From NCBI GenBank assembly GCA_964203055.1, contig CAXNKS010000001.1, forward strand, positions 521,695 to 585,694: a DNA stretch of 64,000 nucleotides, given 5' to 3'. A program made the position numbers and the translations under genes. The notes below the pieces were generated by a model. That model was given only the letters and a program-made list of their open reading frames with translations. It was not told where the DNA came from and searched no databases. The DNA comes from Fontibacterium temperatum (lineage in GTDB: Bacteria; Pseudomonadota; Alphaproteobacteria; Pelagibacterales; Pelagibacteraceae). Positions 17,214-26,198 of this stretch are shown one piece after another; position 1 is the stretch's first letter; each line of letters begins with the position of its first letter.

Positions 17214-17739
17214 AAAATTTTTCTTGGATATAGGTCCGTTATTAATCTTTTTTTATTTCTATAAAAAACATGGAATGAGTTATGCAATACTTCCTTTAAT
17301 TATTGCAACTATTATATCGGTATTTTTTGTTTACCGAATAGAAAAAAAAATACCAACAATACCAATATTAGGGGCTGTTGTTGTTACTCTGTTTGGTGGA
17401 TTAACAATTGTTTTTGATAATAAAATATTTTTTTATATGAAGCCTACAATTATAAATATAATTTTTGCACTTATTCTTTTGTACGGACAAATCTTTTTAA
17501 AACAACCTTTGCTAAAAAAATTGTTTGATGGATCAATTAAAATTTCAGACGAAGGTTGGAATATTTTAAATAAACGATGGATATATTTTTTTATTTTTTT
17601 AGCGATACTCAATGAGCTTGTTTGGAGAACGCAAAGTGAAGACTTTTGGGTTCAATTTAAGGTATTTGGACTATTACCAATCACTTTAATATTCACAATT
17701 ATGCAAGTATCACTTATTCAAAAACATAGAGTTGATTAA
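17197..17739 (+). CDS. yciB: Inner-membrane septation protein A (YciB)
   Basis: A 180-residue inner-membrane protein with five predicted helices, matching the YciB/septation protein A family. FFLDIGPLLIFFYFYK lies at the start, FGGLTIVFDNKIFFYMKPTIIN near residue 68, and a C-terminal part with LNELVWRTQSEDFWVQFKVFG near residues 138-158. YciB proteins influence septum formation and envelope synthesis. The start at 17197 overlaps the start of the opposing DUF3108 gene; the initial MNKGLIKFFLDIGP agrees well with family N-termini, so the overlap seems real. Confidence 0.92.
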   Translation: MNKGLIKFFLDIGPLLIFFYFYKKHGMSYAILPLIIATIISVFFVYRIEKKIPTIPILGAVVVTLFGGLTIVFDNKIFFYMKPTIINIIFALILLYGQIFLKQPLLKKLFDGSIKISDEGWNILNKRWIYFFIFLAILNELVWRTQSEDFWVQFKVFGLLPITLIFTIMQVSLIQKHRVD

Positions 17740-18083
17740 TGAAATTTCATTTAATTAAAAATAACAATCTTAATAAAGAAAACTTTTTTAATAAAAAAGA
17801 ACTTCAAGAAATTTTAAATCTTTATGGTTCAATGGTCTCTGTTGGGGAATGGAAAGATTATGGGATCTATATGAGTAAAACTATGATTAGTTTTGAGATC
17901 TATAGAAAAGCAACTGAAAATCCTCTTTTTCAAATACTAAAAAAACTTAATCAAAAAGATAAAAATAAATATCAATTAAAAGATGCAAGTGGCTCTGTAA
18001 TCAAAAGCTCAGATAATTTGAGTTCCATATTAAAAATTATTTCAAAAAAACACTCAACCAAATATTTAAAAGTTATTAAATAA
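17739..18083 (+). CDS. DUF2794 family protein
   Basis: A 114-residue soluble protein recognised as DUF2794, found mainly in alphaproteobacteria. Seen are FNKKELQEILNLYGSMVSVGEW (residues 17-38), the SFEIYRKATENPLFQI stretch (about residues 51-66), and a C-terminal SSILKIISKK-x-LKVI. It overlaps the yciB stop by one base (TAATG), so the pair is coupled. The biochemical function is unknown. Confidence 0.85.
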   Translation: MKFHLIKNNNLNKENFFNKKELQEILNLYGSMVSVGEWKDYGIYMSKTMISFEIYRKATENPLFQILKKLNQKDKNKYQLKDASGSVIKSSDNLSSILKIISKKHSTKYLKVIK

Positions 18084-18084
18084 C

Positions 18085-18213
18085 TTGAGAAAAAAAAATC
18101 AATTACCAAAAAAGATTTGTCTTAATTGTAACAGAGAGTTTCTTTGGAGAAAAAAATGGGAAAAAAATTGGAATTTCGTTAAATATTGTTCTAAAAAATG
18201 CTCCGGAAACTAA
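18085..18213 (+). CDS. DUF2256 small zinc-ribbon-like protein
   Basis: A 42-residue reading frame beginning with TTG one base after the DUF2794 stop. The product contains ICLNCNREFLWRKKWEKNW and YCSKKCSGN: a CxxC pair (residues 12 and 15) and a CxxxC pair (35 and 39) around the W-R-K-K-W core, which is the DUF2256 pattern. It is probably a structural zinc protein of unknown role. The non-ATG start is inferred from the absence of any upstream ATG in frame and from the close spacing. Confidence 0.78.
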   Translation: MRKKNQLPKKICLNCNREFLWRKKWEKNWNFVKYCSKKCSGN

Positions 18214-18276
18214 ACTCAAATAAAAAATAATTTTAAATTTAATGAAATTATACTCTAATTAAATTATAATAATTAT

Positions 18277-18441
18277 ATGACAAAAAATTTTATTACTTAT
18301 TTATTATCTGTTTTAGCTGGAATAGCCTGTTTTCTTTTTCTTTTGAATTGGGTGTTAGATGAATATGGTTATATGGGAGCTATTGTGCTGCCACTAATTT
18401 TAGTTTCAATTTTTTTAATTATTAAAAAAATGATTAAATGA
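18277..18441 (+). CDS. Small two-helix membrane protein, unknown
   Basis: A 54-residue reading frame starting at ATG 18277. It is almost entirely hydrophobic: a first helix near residues 5-24, a short DEYGYMG turn, and a second helix near residues 33-48, ending KKMIK. It overlaps the following gene by four bases (ATGA), which supports translation. I do not recognise a family. It may form a pair with the next membrane protein. Confidence 0.5.
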   Translation: MTKNFITYLLSVLAGIACFLFLLNWVLDEYGYMGAIVLPLILVSIFLIIKKMIK

Positions 18442-18797
18442 AAAATCCATTTATTATTATAATCGCAGCAATAATTTTAATTTTTATTTTAGGAACAAAA
18501 GCATTTTGGTCAATTTTAGTTTTAACTATTGCAATTTATTTATTAATTTTTGTATCAAATTATCTAAAAAAATTTGAAACAGGTGATAAAGACCTAACTA
18601 ATAAAGATTTTTGGAAATATAGTTGTGATATTAGAAAATTCAAAAAATCAATTTGGGAACCTAAAGAAACATCAGAAGTTATAAATAAAAAAATTTTTAG
18701 AGATAGATTGGTTAATTGTTACTGGACTTTAATTTTAATAATTTTCTTCTTTAGTTGTTATTTATTCACAGGAATTGGTGATTTTATTTTAAGTTAA
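18438..18797 (+). CDS. Unknown membrane protein, 119 aa
   Basis: A 119-residue protein with two N-terminal hydrophobic segments (about residues 3-18 and 21-41), a charged middle rich in lysine and aspartate (45-90), and a C-terminal helix (94-115). I recognise no family. The start overlaps the preceding 54-residue gene by four bases, so the two are probably co-translated. A strong hairpin terminator follows immediately. Confidence 0.5.
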   Translation: MKNPFIIIIAAIILIFILGTKAFWSILVLTIAIYLLIFVSNYLKKFETGDKDLTNKDFWKYSCDIRKFKKSIWEPKETSEVINKKIFRDRLVNCYWTLILIIFFFSCYLFTGIGDFILS

Positions 18798-18829
18798 TTT
18801 TATAGCCCCAATTACTCGGGGCTATAAAA
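18798..18829. terminator. Bidirectional hairpin terminator
   Basis: TTTTATAGCCCC (18798-18809) pairs perfectly with GGGGCTATAAAA (18818-18829) around an 8-base loop. It sits exactly between two convergent genes (ends at 18797 and 18843) and carries A and T tracts at both bases of the stem, so it can serve both strands. Confidence 0.85.
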
Positions 18830-18842
18830 TAGAATAAATTAA

Positions 18843-19598
18843 TTAGTCTCTTCTTTGTCCAAAGAATCTTAACAACATTACAAAAAGGTTAATGAAATCT
18901 AAATAAAGAGTTAAAGCACCCATAATAGATTTTTTAGCCATTGTTTCTGAATCGCCTCCATCAAAATACATTTCTTTAATTTTTTGTGTGTCATACGCTG
19001 TAAGACCAACAAAAATTATAACTCCAAGTAATGAAACGATGAATTCTAGTTGTGTAGATTTAAGAAAAATATTTACGATTGATGCAATAATGATTCCAAT
19101 TAAACCCATCATTAAAAATGATCCAAGTTTAGTTAAATCAGATTTTGTTGTGTAACCGTAAAGACTCATTGTAGCAAAAGTTGCTGCAGTAATGAAAAAT
19201 ACTCGAGCAATACTAGCTCCAACATAAACCATGAATATTGAAGAAAGTGATGCACCCATTAATCCTGCAAACACCCAAAATAATGTTTGAGCTTTTGATG
19301 CACTCATTTTTGCAAGTCCAAAACTCATCCACAATACAATACCCAATGGAGCAAAAGCGATTACCCACATTAATGCAGAATTGTAAATTGCATTACCTAA
19401 ATTAGTTAGACCAGTGATTGAACCGGCATCATTTGTAACTACAGAATATTTAAATAAAAATAACGCTACAAAACCTGTCACCAGAATACCTGTTGCCATG
19501 TAATTATAGATCTTCAACATGTAGGATCTAAGGCCCTGATCTATGGCACCCGATTCTGCACGTGTCGTAGTTCTTGTTTGACCATACTTTAAGTTCAT
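18843..19598 (-). CDS. Bax inhibitor-1/YccA family membrane protein
   Basis: A 251-residue protein with seven predicted helices of the BI-1/YccA (TMBIM) family. Signature regions are LRSYMLKIYNYMATGILVTGFVALF (residues 23-47), ATFATMSLYGYTTKSDLTKLGSFL near residue 140 and LTAYDTQKIKEMY near residue 200. Bacterial members such as YccA interact with FtsH, and some act as pH-sensitive calcium leak channels. It is monocistronic, with a terminator at its 3' end. Confidence 0.92.
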   Translation of the reverse strand: MNLKYGQTRTTTRAESGAIDQGLRSYMLKIYNYMATGILVTGFVALFLFKYSVVTNDAGSITGLTNLGNAIYNSALMWVIAFAPLGIVLWMSFGLAKMSASKAQTLFWVFAGLMGASLSSIFMVYVGASIARVFFITAATFATMSLYGYTTKSDLTKLGSFLMMGLIGIIIASIVNIFLKSTQLEFIVSLLGVIIFVGLTAYDTQKIKEMYFDGGDSETMAKKSIMGALTLYLDFINLFVMLLRFFGQRRD

Positions 19599-19706
19599 TT
19601 TTTTTTGCCTATATGTTTGTTTGACCCATTATATAATATTAAAATATGTTCGTTTCAAGAAGCTTAAAAAAAGACTATTCCATTATCTTTTTGGAGATAA
19701 AAAAGT

Positions 19707-20756
19707 ATGAAATTTAATAAAATACCAAATACGGATTTAAACGTTAGCCAAATTTGTCTTGGCACAATGACCTGGGGTTCCATGCAAAATACCGAGCAGG
19801 ATGGTTTTGATCAAATGGACTATGCCGTTTCAAAAGGGATTAATTTTTTTGATACCGCAGAATTATACTCCATACCACCTACAAAAGAGACGTGCGGTGT
19901 AACAAATAAAATTATTGGTAACTGGTTAAAGAAAACAAAAAAGAGAGATGAAATCATCATCGCCGATAAAGTAACGGGCAGATCTGGAATGGACTGGATT
20001 AGGCCGGGTGAGAAAGAAACTAGACTTAATAAAAAACAAATTAACACTGCAATTGATAATAGTTTAAAAAATTTACAAATTGATCACGTTGATATTTATC
20101 AGCTGCACTGGCCTGATAGACCTTTAAATGTGTTCAGTGGACTTGAATATGAACACACTGAAACTAACGATATAATACCTATTCTTGAAACTATGGAAGC
20201 AATGGCATCTTTAATTAAATCTGGAAAAATAAAATATTACGGACTTTCAAATGAAACTTCTTGGGGTACAAGCCAATATATAAAACTTGCAGATAAACAT
20301 AATATTCCAAAGCCTATAACAATACAGAACCCTTATAGTCTTATTAATAGAAGCTATGAAGTTGGACTTTCTGAAATTTCAATTAGAGAAAAAATTGGAT
20401 TACTTGCATACTCACCTTTGGGTGGTGGACATTTGACTGGAAAATATTTAGGTGGCAAAAAGCCTGCTGGAACTAGAGAAGTTTTATGGGGCAATAGATT
20501 TGATAGATACAGAACTCGAAATACAGAGCCAGCAGTTAAGGCTTATTACGAAGTTGCAAAGAAACACAATATCGATCCTGCACAAATGGCAATTCAATTT
20601 TGCATTATTCAAAAATTTGTAACGTCAACGATTATTGGTGCAACATCAATGGAGCAGTTAAAGAAAAATATTGATAGTATTGATCTGTCACTAACTAATG
20701 ATGTAATAAAAGACATTAATAATGTTCAATTAATATATTCAAACCCATGTCCTTAA
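19707..20756 (+). CDS. Aldo/keto reductase (Tas-like)
   Basis: A 349-residue NADPH-dependent oxidoreductase with a TIM barrel. The catalytic aspartate and tyrosine lie in NFFDTAELYS near residues 47-56. The lysine is in IIADKVTGRSG near residue 91, and the histidine in VDIYQLHWPDRP near residue 130. The C-terminal NADPH-binding region includes STIIGATSMEQLKKNI near residue 312. The DTAELYS and HWPDRP forms resemble the Tas/YajO branch. The physiological substrate is unknown. Its end overlaps the ialB-like gene by ten bases. Confidence 0.9.
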   Translation: MKFNKIPNTDLNVSQICLGTMTWGSMQNTEQDGFDQMDYAVSKGINFFDTAELYSIPPTKETCGVTNKIIGNWLKKTKKRDEIIIADKVTGRSGMDWIRPGEKETRLNKKQINTAIDNSLKNLQIDHVDIYQLHWPDRPLNVFSGLEYEHTETNDIIPILETMEAMASLIKSGKIKYYGLSNETSWGTSQYIKLADKHNIPKPITIQNPYSLINRSYEVGLSEISIREKIGLLAYSPLGGGHLTGKYLGGKKPAGTREVLWGNRFDRYRTRNTEPAVKAYYEVAKKHNIDPAQMAIQFCIIQKFVTSTIIGATSMEQLKKNIDSIDLSLTNDVIKDINNVQLIYSNPCP

Positions 20757-21256
20757 GAATTTTATTTTTTTCTATAATCTGTCTATTGTCTTTTGAACAA
20801 AAAATATTTGCTCAAATTAAACTGGATGGACAATTTAAAAACTGGGCTGCACAAAATACTAATATTAACGGTCAGCAAGTTTGTTATGCCGTATCAAGTC
20901 CTGTGGCCTCTGATCCAAAAGGTCTTAACAGAGCAGAATCTAGAATATTTGTAAGTTTTAGACCTAACGACAAAATACAAAACGAGATAAGCGTTACTAG
21001 CGGGTATAATTACAAAGCCTCTTCTAGAGTAAATGTTGCTATCGATAAAAAAGAATTCAAATTTGAAACTGAAGATAATTTTGCTTGGCTTACAAAATAT
21101 GAAGAGGAAGTTGCAATGATAGAATTGATGAGAAAATCCTCTCAAGCCAAAATTAGCGCAACCTCAGCTAAAGGCTCCAAAACTATCGACACTTTTTCAT
21201 TAAGTGGTTTTAGTGATGCCTATGAGGCTGCTAAAAAGAAATGTAATTTCATTTAA
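20747..21256 (+). CDS. Invasion-associated locus B (IalB) family protein
   Basis: A 169-residue exported protein with a signal peptide (residues 3-22, cleavage near FAQIKL). The mature part shows the IalB pattern: FKNWAAQNTNINGQQVCYAVSSP near residues 30-52 and a C-terminal FSLSGFSDAYEAAKKKC with the second conserved cysteine. The two cysteines (near residues 46 and 167) likely form a disulfide. IalB was named from Bartonella, but the family is widespread in free-living alphaproteobacteria, with a probable periplasmic role that remains unknown. Confidence 0.82.
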   Translation: MSLRILFFSIICLLSFEQKIFAQIKLDGQFKNWAAQNTNINGQQVCYAVSSPVASDPKGLNRAESRIFVSFRPNDKIQNEISVTSGYNYKASSRVNVAIDKKEFKFETEDNFAWLTKYEEEVAMIELMRKSSQAKISATSAKGSKTIDTFSLSGFSDAYEAAKKKCNFI

Positions 21257-21258
21257 TA

Positions 21259-22449
21259 ATGAAAAAAAAAGTTAAAAAAATTGTTTTAGCTTATTCTGGT
21301 GGTCTTGATACTTCTGTAATTTTACGTTGGTTACAAGAAAACTATCATGCAGAAATTATTGCTTACACAGCAGATCTTGGACAAGAAATAGATCGAAAAA
21401 AAATAATCAGAAACGCAAGAAATCTTGGCGTTAAAAATATCGTTATTGAGGATTTAAAAGATGTTTTTGTAAAAGATTATATTTTTCCAATGATTAGAGG
21501 AAATGCTTTGTATGAAGGTATTTATTTACTCGGTACTTCTATTGCCCGACCTCTAATTGCAAAACGTCAAATTCAAATTGCAAAAAAATTTAAAGCAGAT
21601 GCGGTATCACATGGATCAACAGGAAAAGGTAATGATCAAGTAAGGTTTGAACTAGCTTATTACTATTTTAATCCAAAAATTAAAATTATTGCTCCATGGC
21701 GTGATTGGGATTTTGCATCAAGAAGCGATCTAATTAAATATGCTAAAAAGAATAATATTCCTGTTCCAAGTGATAAAAAAGGAGCGCCTCCATTTTCTGT
21801 AGATGACAATTTATTTCACACTTCAACTGAAGGTAAAATTTTAGAAGATCCATCAAAACAAGCGCCTGAATTTATTTTTCAAAGAACAGTTTCTCCTGAG
21901 AAGGCTCCAAATAAACCATCTTATGTGACTATTGGTTTTAAAAATGGTGATCCAATTAGCATTAACAATAAAAAATGTTCTCCAAGTAAATTACTTTCAC
22001 TTTTAAATAATATTGGCGGTAAGAATGGAGTGGGTAGAGTGGATCTTGTTGAAAATAGATTTATTGGAATAAAATCTCGTGGTGTTTACGAAACTCCTGG
22101 CGGAACTATACTTTTATTCGCTCATAGGGCAATTGAATCTCTTACATTAGATAAAGAAACTGCTCATAAAAAGGATGCGGTTATGTCTAGATTTGCAGAA
22201 TTAATTTACAATGGATTTTGGTATTCAAAAGAAAGATTAAGATTACAAAAAATTATTGATCAAAAAAGATCTCGAGTTCAAGGAACTGTTAAATTAAAAA
22301 TTTATAAAGGAAATGTAAGTATTGTTTCAAGAATATCCAATAAGAGTATTTACTCAATGAAAAATGTTTCTTTTGAGGAAAATAAAACATTTAATAAAAG
22401 AAGAGTTGAGAACTTTATTAAAAAGAATGCCCGTCTACTTAGAAAGTAA
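21259..22449 (+). CDS. argG: Argininosuccinate synthase
   Basis: ATP-dependent ligase joining citrulline and aspartate in arginine biosynthesis, 396 residues, normal length for the family. The PP-loop AYSGGLDTSVILRWL lies at residues 11-25. The citrulline/aspartate site SHGSTGKGNDQVRFEL is near residue 115, IAPWRDWDF near residue 150, and ESRGVYETPGG-type residues near residue 275 (here KSRGVYETPGG). It starts two bases after the ialB-like stop, so it may share that transcript; it converges with folD with no gap. Confidence 0.96.
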   Translation: MKKKVKKIVLAYSGGLDTSVILRWLQENYHAEIIAYTADLGQEIDRKKIIRNARNLGVKNIVIEDLKDVFVKDYIFPMIRGNALYEGIYLLGTSIARPLIAKRQIQIAKKFKADAVSHGSTGKGNDQVRFELAYYYFNPKIKIIAPWRDWDFASRSDLIKYAKKNNIPVPSDKKGAPPFSVDDNLFHTSTEGKILEDPSKQAPEFIFQRTVSPEKAPNKPSYVTIGFKNGDPISINNKKCSPSKLLSLLNNIGGKNGVGRVDLVENRFIGIKSRGVYETPGGTILLFAHRAIESLTLDKETAHKKDAVMSRFAELIYNGFWYSKERLRLQKIIDQKRSRVQGTVKLKIYKGNVSIVSRISNKSIYSMKNVSFEENKTFNKRRVENFIKKNARLLRK

Positions 22450-23310
22450 TTAATTTATATTTTTAAAAGCTTTTAAAGTATTGTTTAAAAGACAAGCAAT
22501 CGTCATCGGTCCTACCCCACCTGGAACTGGAGTTATGGCTCTTGCTTTTTTTACAACTGAATCAAACTCAACGTCACCAACTATTTTATAACCTTTTTTT
22601 TCTGTTTTATCTTCTTCTCGATTAATTCCAACATCAATAACTATTGCTCCTTCTTTTACCCAATCACCTTTTACTAAATTTGCACGTCCAACAGCTGCAA
22701 CAACGATATCTGCTTTCTGACATAATTCTTTTAAATTTTTAGTTTTAGAATGACCAATGGTAACGGTGCAATCCTCTTTGAGTAATAATTGCGCCATAGG
22801 TTTTCCATTCAAATTTGATCTTCCAATAATTAGAGCTTCTAATCCTGTTAAATTTTTTTGAACATTTTTTATAAGAAGATAAGATCCAAGAGGAGTGCAG
22901 GGAACTAAAGAATCTTTTCCGGAAGACAAATTACCAACGTTTACAGGATGAAAACCATCCACATCTTTTTTTGGGTCGATTTCCTCAATAATTTTACTTC
23001 CATTTATGTGTGGAGGCAAAGGTAACTGGACTAGTATACCATGAACTTTTTTATCTTTATTTAGTCCATGAATAACCTCAATGAGTTTTTCTTGAGTAAT
23101 AGAACTTTCAAATCTTATTACCTCAGAAGTAATTCCAACTTCTTTCGCAGAAAGTTCTTTATTTCTTACATAAATTTCACTTGGAGTATGATTTCCAACT
23201 AAAATTACGGTTAAGCCAGGAGTAGTATTCCTAGTTTTTTTTATACTTTCAATTTCTTTTTTGATTTCATTTCTTAATTCTTGTGCAAACTTTTTTCCAT
23301 CTATAATCAC
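22450..23310 (-). CDS. folD: Methylenetetrahydrofolate dehydrogenase/cyclohydrolase FolD
   Basis: Bifunctional one-carbon enzyme of 286 residues that interconverts 5,10-methylene-, methenyl- and 10-formyl-THF. The catalytic Y-x-x-x-K pair is in IYVRNKELSAKEVGI near residues 51-57. ILVQLPLPPHI lies near residue 96, the NADP-binding GRSNLNGKPMAQLL near residue 165, and the C-terminal TPVPGGVGPMTIACLLNNT near residues 261-279. It lies 12 bases downstream of hemD on the same strand. Confidence 0.96.
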   Translation of the reverse strand: MIIDGKKFAQELRNEIKKEIESIKKTRNTTPGLTVILVGNHTPSEIYVRNKELSAKEVGITSEVIRFESSITQEKLIEVIHGLNKDKKVHGILVQLPLPPHINGSKIIEEIDPKKDVDGFHPVNVGNLSSGKDSLVPCTPLGSYLLIKNVQKNLTGLEALIIGRSNLNGKPMAQLLLKEDCTVTIGHSKTKNLKELCQKADIVVAAVGRANLVKGDWVKEGAIVIDVGINREEDKTEKKGYKIVGDVEFDSVVKKARAITPVPGGVGPMTIACLLNNTLKAFKNIN

Positions 23311-23322
23311 CAGAAAACCTCT

Positions 23323-24015
23323 TTATAATAATGATAATTCTTCATCGCCAGGTGAGAAAATCTTTATTTTTTTCCACCTTAGTCTTTTTAGAGTATTTGC
23401 AACATTAATACTAATACAATTCAAAGTACAGTTATCAAGATTGTTTTCAATTTTATGGTTTAAAATTATCTTTAATAATTGATCGGCTGCTCTCTTTGAA
23501 TAAACAAAGATGACATCAATTAACTTGCTTTTTAAATCTTCAATTAATTTTAAATCAGTATTTAGATTGGGTTCAGTTGTATAATTAATTACGCTTTTAA
23601 TTAGAAAACCGCCTTCCTTAAAATCATTTTCTAAATCATTAGAAACAAATTCCCCTCTAACATAAATAAATTTTTCTTTACTTTTATCCAAAGTTTTAAA
23701 AATAAGATCTTTTAATTCAAAATAATTTCCGCTTGCAACATGAATATTTAAAAAACCTTTTTTTTTTGCAACCGCAGCCGTCTGCTCACCAACACAAAAG
23801 CATTTAAGATGAACGATATTTTCTATTTTTGCTAAATGATTAATCGCGTTGGAACTTGTAAAAATTATTGAAGTAAAATCTTTAAAATTTATATCAGGAG
23901 TTATAATTGGTTTAACATTAAGTATTGAGAAATTAGTGACGTTATGACCTTTTGAAATAAATTTATTAACTAAGACTTCAGAACTATTCTGACTTTTTGT
24001 AAATAGTATGCGCAA
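23323..24015 (-). CDS. hemD: Uroporphyrinogen-III synthase HemD
   Basis: Closes hydroxymethylbilane into uroporphyrinogen III. I place the start at a TTG at 24015, giving RILFTKSQNSSEVLVNKF as the N-terminus, which matches the usual opening strand of HemD. The longer ATG reading adds 20 residues that lie wholly inside hemC. The result is 230 residues with weak family conservation (IIFTSSNAI near residue 47, IFVYSKRAADQLLKII near residue 178), as normal for this divergent enzyme. It overlaps hemC by 32 bases, and hemC linkage strengthens the call. Confidence 0.85.
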   Translation of the reverse strand: MRILFTKSQNSSEVLVNKFISKGHNVTNFSILNVKPIITPDINFKDFTSIIFTSSNAINHLAKIENIVHLKCFCVGEQTAAVAKKKGFLNIHVASGNYFELKDLIFKTLDKSKEKFIYVRGEFVSNDLENDFKEGGFLIKSVINYTTEPNLNTDLKLIEDLKSKLIDVIFVYSKRAADQLLKIILNHKIENNLDNCTLNCISINVANTLKRLRWKKIKIFSPGDEELSLL

Positions 24016-24955
24016 GTTTTGTCTCCGAAATAATAAAGTTGTCTCCAGCCTTAGATAAGATTTCTTCAGCCACATCCATTCCTATACTTTTTGCTTTTTC
24101 TAAAATTCCAGTTTTGTGTGCTCTAAAGCATTGCTTCCCATCCAATGATAACAATTCTGCTTTTAAAAACAATTCTCCCTCATCGTTAATGATAGCATTT
24201 GCTCCAACCGGAGTATCACATGCGCCATTTAATACTTCTAATAATGAACGCTCTGCTTCTGCTAAAATTTGCGTTTCTTTATCATTTATTGTTTTTAAGA
24301 TATCTTTAACAACAGAATCTTCCTCTCTACACTGAACAGTTATAATTCCTTGTCCCGCGGATGGGATGATTACATCTTTCTCAAAATATTCTTTTACTTC
24401 AGAATGAAATCCTAGTCTTTTTAATCCGGATGCTGCAAGCACTATGGAATCGTAAATTCCCTCTTTCATTTTATTAATTCTAGTATCGATATTTCCTCTT
24501 ATTGGAACCATTTTTAAATCATCTCTCAGTCTTTTTAATTGAGAAAATCTTCTAACAGAAGAGGTTCCAACGGTAGAGCCTGGTTTTAAATTGGCGAATG
24601 AGCTTGCAACAGGAGATAAGAATGCATCTCGCTCATCTGTTCTTTTTAAAAAACAAGCAAGTGACAATTTATTTGATGAAAAAGTTGGCACATCTTTAAG
24701 AGAATGAACCGCAACATCAATTGATTTTTCAAGCAAACACTCTTCTAGTTCTTTAACGAAAAGCCCTTTGCCTCCCATCATTCCTAAATTTTCAGTTTTA
24801 AATTTATCACCTGATGTTTTGATAATCTTAATAATAAGTTGATCAGCTGTAACTCCTGGATAAGCAAGTAATAGCTCATCTCTAAAATGTTCTGTTTGCG
24901 CAAGCGACAGTCTACTACCTCTGGTGCCAATAATAATTTTTCTATTTCTTAACAT
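23984..24955 (-). CDS. hemC: Porphobilinogen deaminase HemC
   Basis: Hydroxymethylbilane synthase of haem biosynthesis, 323 residues. Motifs are IIIGTRGSRLSLAQ near residues 7-20, VHSLKDVPTF near residue 83 with the catalytic aspartate, GTSSVRRFSQL near residue 130, and the dipyrromethane-cofactor cysteine in LNGACDTPVGANA near residue 245. It is divergent from tsaD across a 76-bp spacer, an arrangement common in alphaproteobacteria. It precedes hemD in an overlapping pair. Confidence 0.96.
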   Translation of the reverse strand: MLRNRKIIIGTRGSRLSLAQTEHFRDELLLAYPGVTADQLIIKIIKTSGDKFKTENLGMMGGKGLFVKELEECLLEKSIDVAVHSLKDVPTFSSNKLSLACFLKRTDERDAFLSPVASSFANLKPGSTVGTSSVRRFSQLKRLRDDLKMVPIRGNIDTRINKMKEGIYDSIVLAASGLKRLGFHSEVKEYFEKDVIIPSAGQGIITVQCREEDSVVKDILKTINDKETQILAEAERSLLEVLNGACDTPVGANAIINDEGELFLKAELLSLDGKQCFRAHKTGILEKAKSIGMDVAEEILSKAGDNFIISETKLAHTIYKKSE

Positions 24956-25031
24956 TTTGCTGATTTAATAACATTTTGTTATATATTATCGCTACTTTTT
25001 ATAGCGACAGGTGATCACACTCAATACATCT

Positions 25032-26105
25032 ATGAAAAAAGATTTAACATTCCTTGGAATCGAGACTAGTTGCGATGAAACTGCTGCATCGGTTGTAAGA
25101 GAAGATGCGGAAGGAAATGTTAAAATATTATCAAATGTGATCTCTAGCCAAGTTGATGAGCATTTAAAATTTGGAGGAGTGGTCCCAGAAAACGCCGCAA
25201 GATCTCATGCTGAAAAAATTGATATTATAATAAAAAAAGCCATAGACGATAGTAAATGCAAATTTGAAGAATTAGATGGTGTTGCAGCAACAGCAGGTCC
25301 TGGTCTGTTAGTTTGTTTAATGGTTGGTCTGAGCGCTGGAAAAAGTATTGCAGGAATTTTAAAAAAACCATTTCTTGCAATTAATCATTTGGAAGGTCAC
25401 GCGCTTACTCCAAGAATTTTTAATAAAATAGAATTTCCTTATCTTCTGCTTCTAGTATCGGGTGGTCATACACAATTTTTGATTGTTGAAGGAATTGGAA
25501 AATATAAAAGAATTGGAACAACCATTGATGATGCTCTTGGAGAAACTTTCGACAAAACTGCAAAAATGATTGGTCTTGAATTTCCAGGTGGACCAAAAAT
25601 TGAAAAGCTTGCAGAAAACGGAAATGAAAAAACTTATGTTTTGCCTAAACCAATATTAAATCATCCGGGATGTAATTTATCTTTTGCAGGTTTAAAAACA
25701 GCAATCTTGCGATTATTACCAAAGATAAAAACCAAAAAAGATAAAGAAAATCTTGCAGCATCTTTTCAAAAAACAATTAATGAAATTCTATATATCAAAT
25801 GTAAATCAGCCATGACTGAATTTATTTCTAAATACAAAAAAGATAAAAAAGTTTTTGTAATATCTGGTGGAGTCGCTTCAAATAAAAGCATTAGAAATAA
25901 TTTAGATAAATTAAGTAAAGAAATGGATTTTGAAAATTTCTTTCCCCCCATTGAACTTTGTAGTGATAATGGAGCAATGATTGCTTGGGCTGGAATTGAA
26001 AGATTTAAAAAAGGGATTGAAGATAATCTTGATGTTCTTGCAAAGCCAAGATGGCCTTTAGATCCTGATGCGCCTTTTTTAAAAGGGGCTGGAGTAAAAT
26101 ACTAA
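25032..26105 (+). CDS. tsaD: tRNA threonylcarbamoyltransferase TsaD
   Basis: Catalytic subunit for N6-threonylcarbamoyladenosine (t6A) formation on ANN-decoding tRNAs. I start at the ATG at 25032 (MKKDLTFLGIETSCDETAASVV), which fits the family; a GTG at 25011 would add seven residues. Metal-binding histidines are in NHLEGHALTPR near residue 108. Nucleotide-binding motifs are LLLVSGGHTQF near residue 137, DDALGETFDKTAKMIGL near residue 165, and VISGGVASNKSIR near residue 280. A 6-bp palindrome (TCGCTA/TAGCGA, 24989-25007) lies just upstream, in the divergent spacer with hemC. Confidence 0.95.
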   Translation: MKKDLTFLGIETSCDETAASVVREDAEGNVKILSNVISSQVDEHLKFGGVVPENAARSHAEKIDIIIKKAIDDSKCKFEELDGVAATAGPGLLVCLMVGLSAGKSIAGILKKPFLAINHLEGHALTPRIFNKIEFPYLLLLVSGGHTQFLIVEGIGKYKRIGTTIDDALGETFDKTAKMIGLEFPGGPKIEKLAENGNEKTYVLPKPILNHPGCNLSFAGLKTAILRLLPKIKTKKDKENLAASFQKTINEILYIKCKSAMTEFISKYKKDKKVFVISGGVASNKSIRNNLDKLSKEMDFENFFPPIELCSDNGAMIAWAGIERFKKGIEDNLDVLAKPRWPLDPDAPFLKGAGVKY

Positions 26106-26198
26106 TTTTTGAATTATTTATTTTAAAAAATCATTGATTTATATAGATAAGTTTGGCTTTGTTTTGACACGGGCACCTCTTAAAAGTAAAAAAATTTC

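Noticed and set aside
24989..25007. TCGCTA/TAGCGA palindrome between hemC and tsaD as an operator
   Set aside because: Six base pairs with a 7-base T-rich loop is short, and I know no regulator with this site; noted in the tsaD entry only.
26106..26198. Possible remnant of gpsA between tsaD and the EVE gene
   Set aside because: gpsA often lies here in alphaproteobacteria, but the 93-bp gap holds no recognisable fragment; its absence is simply a different arrangement.
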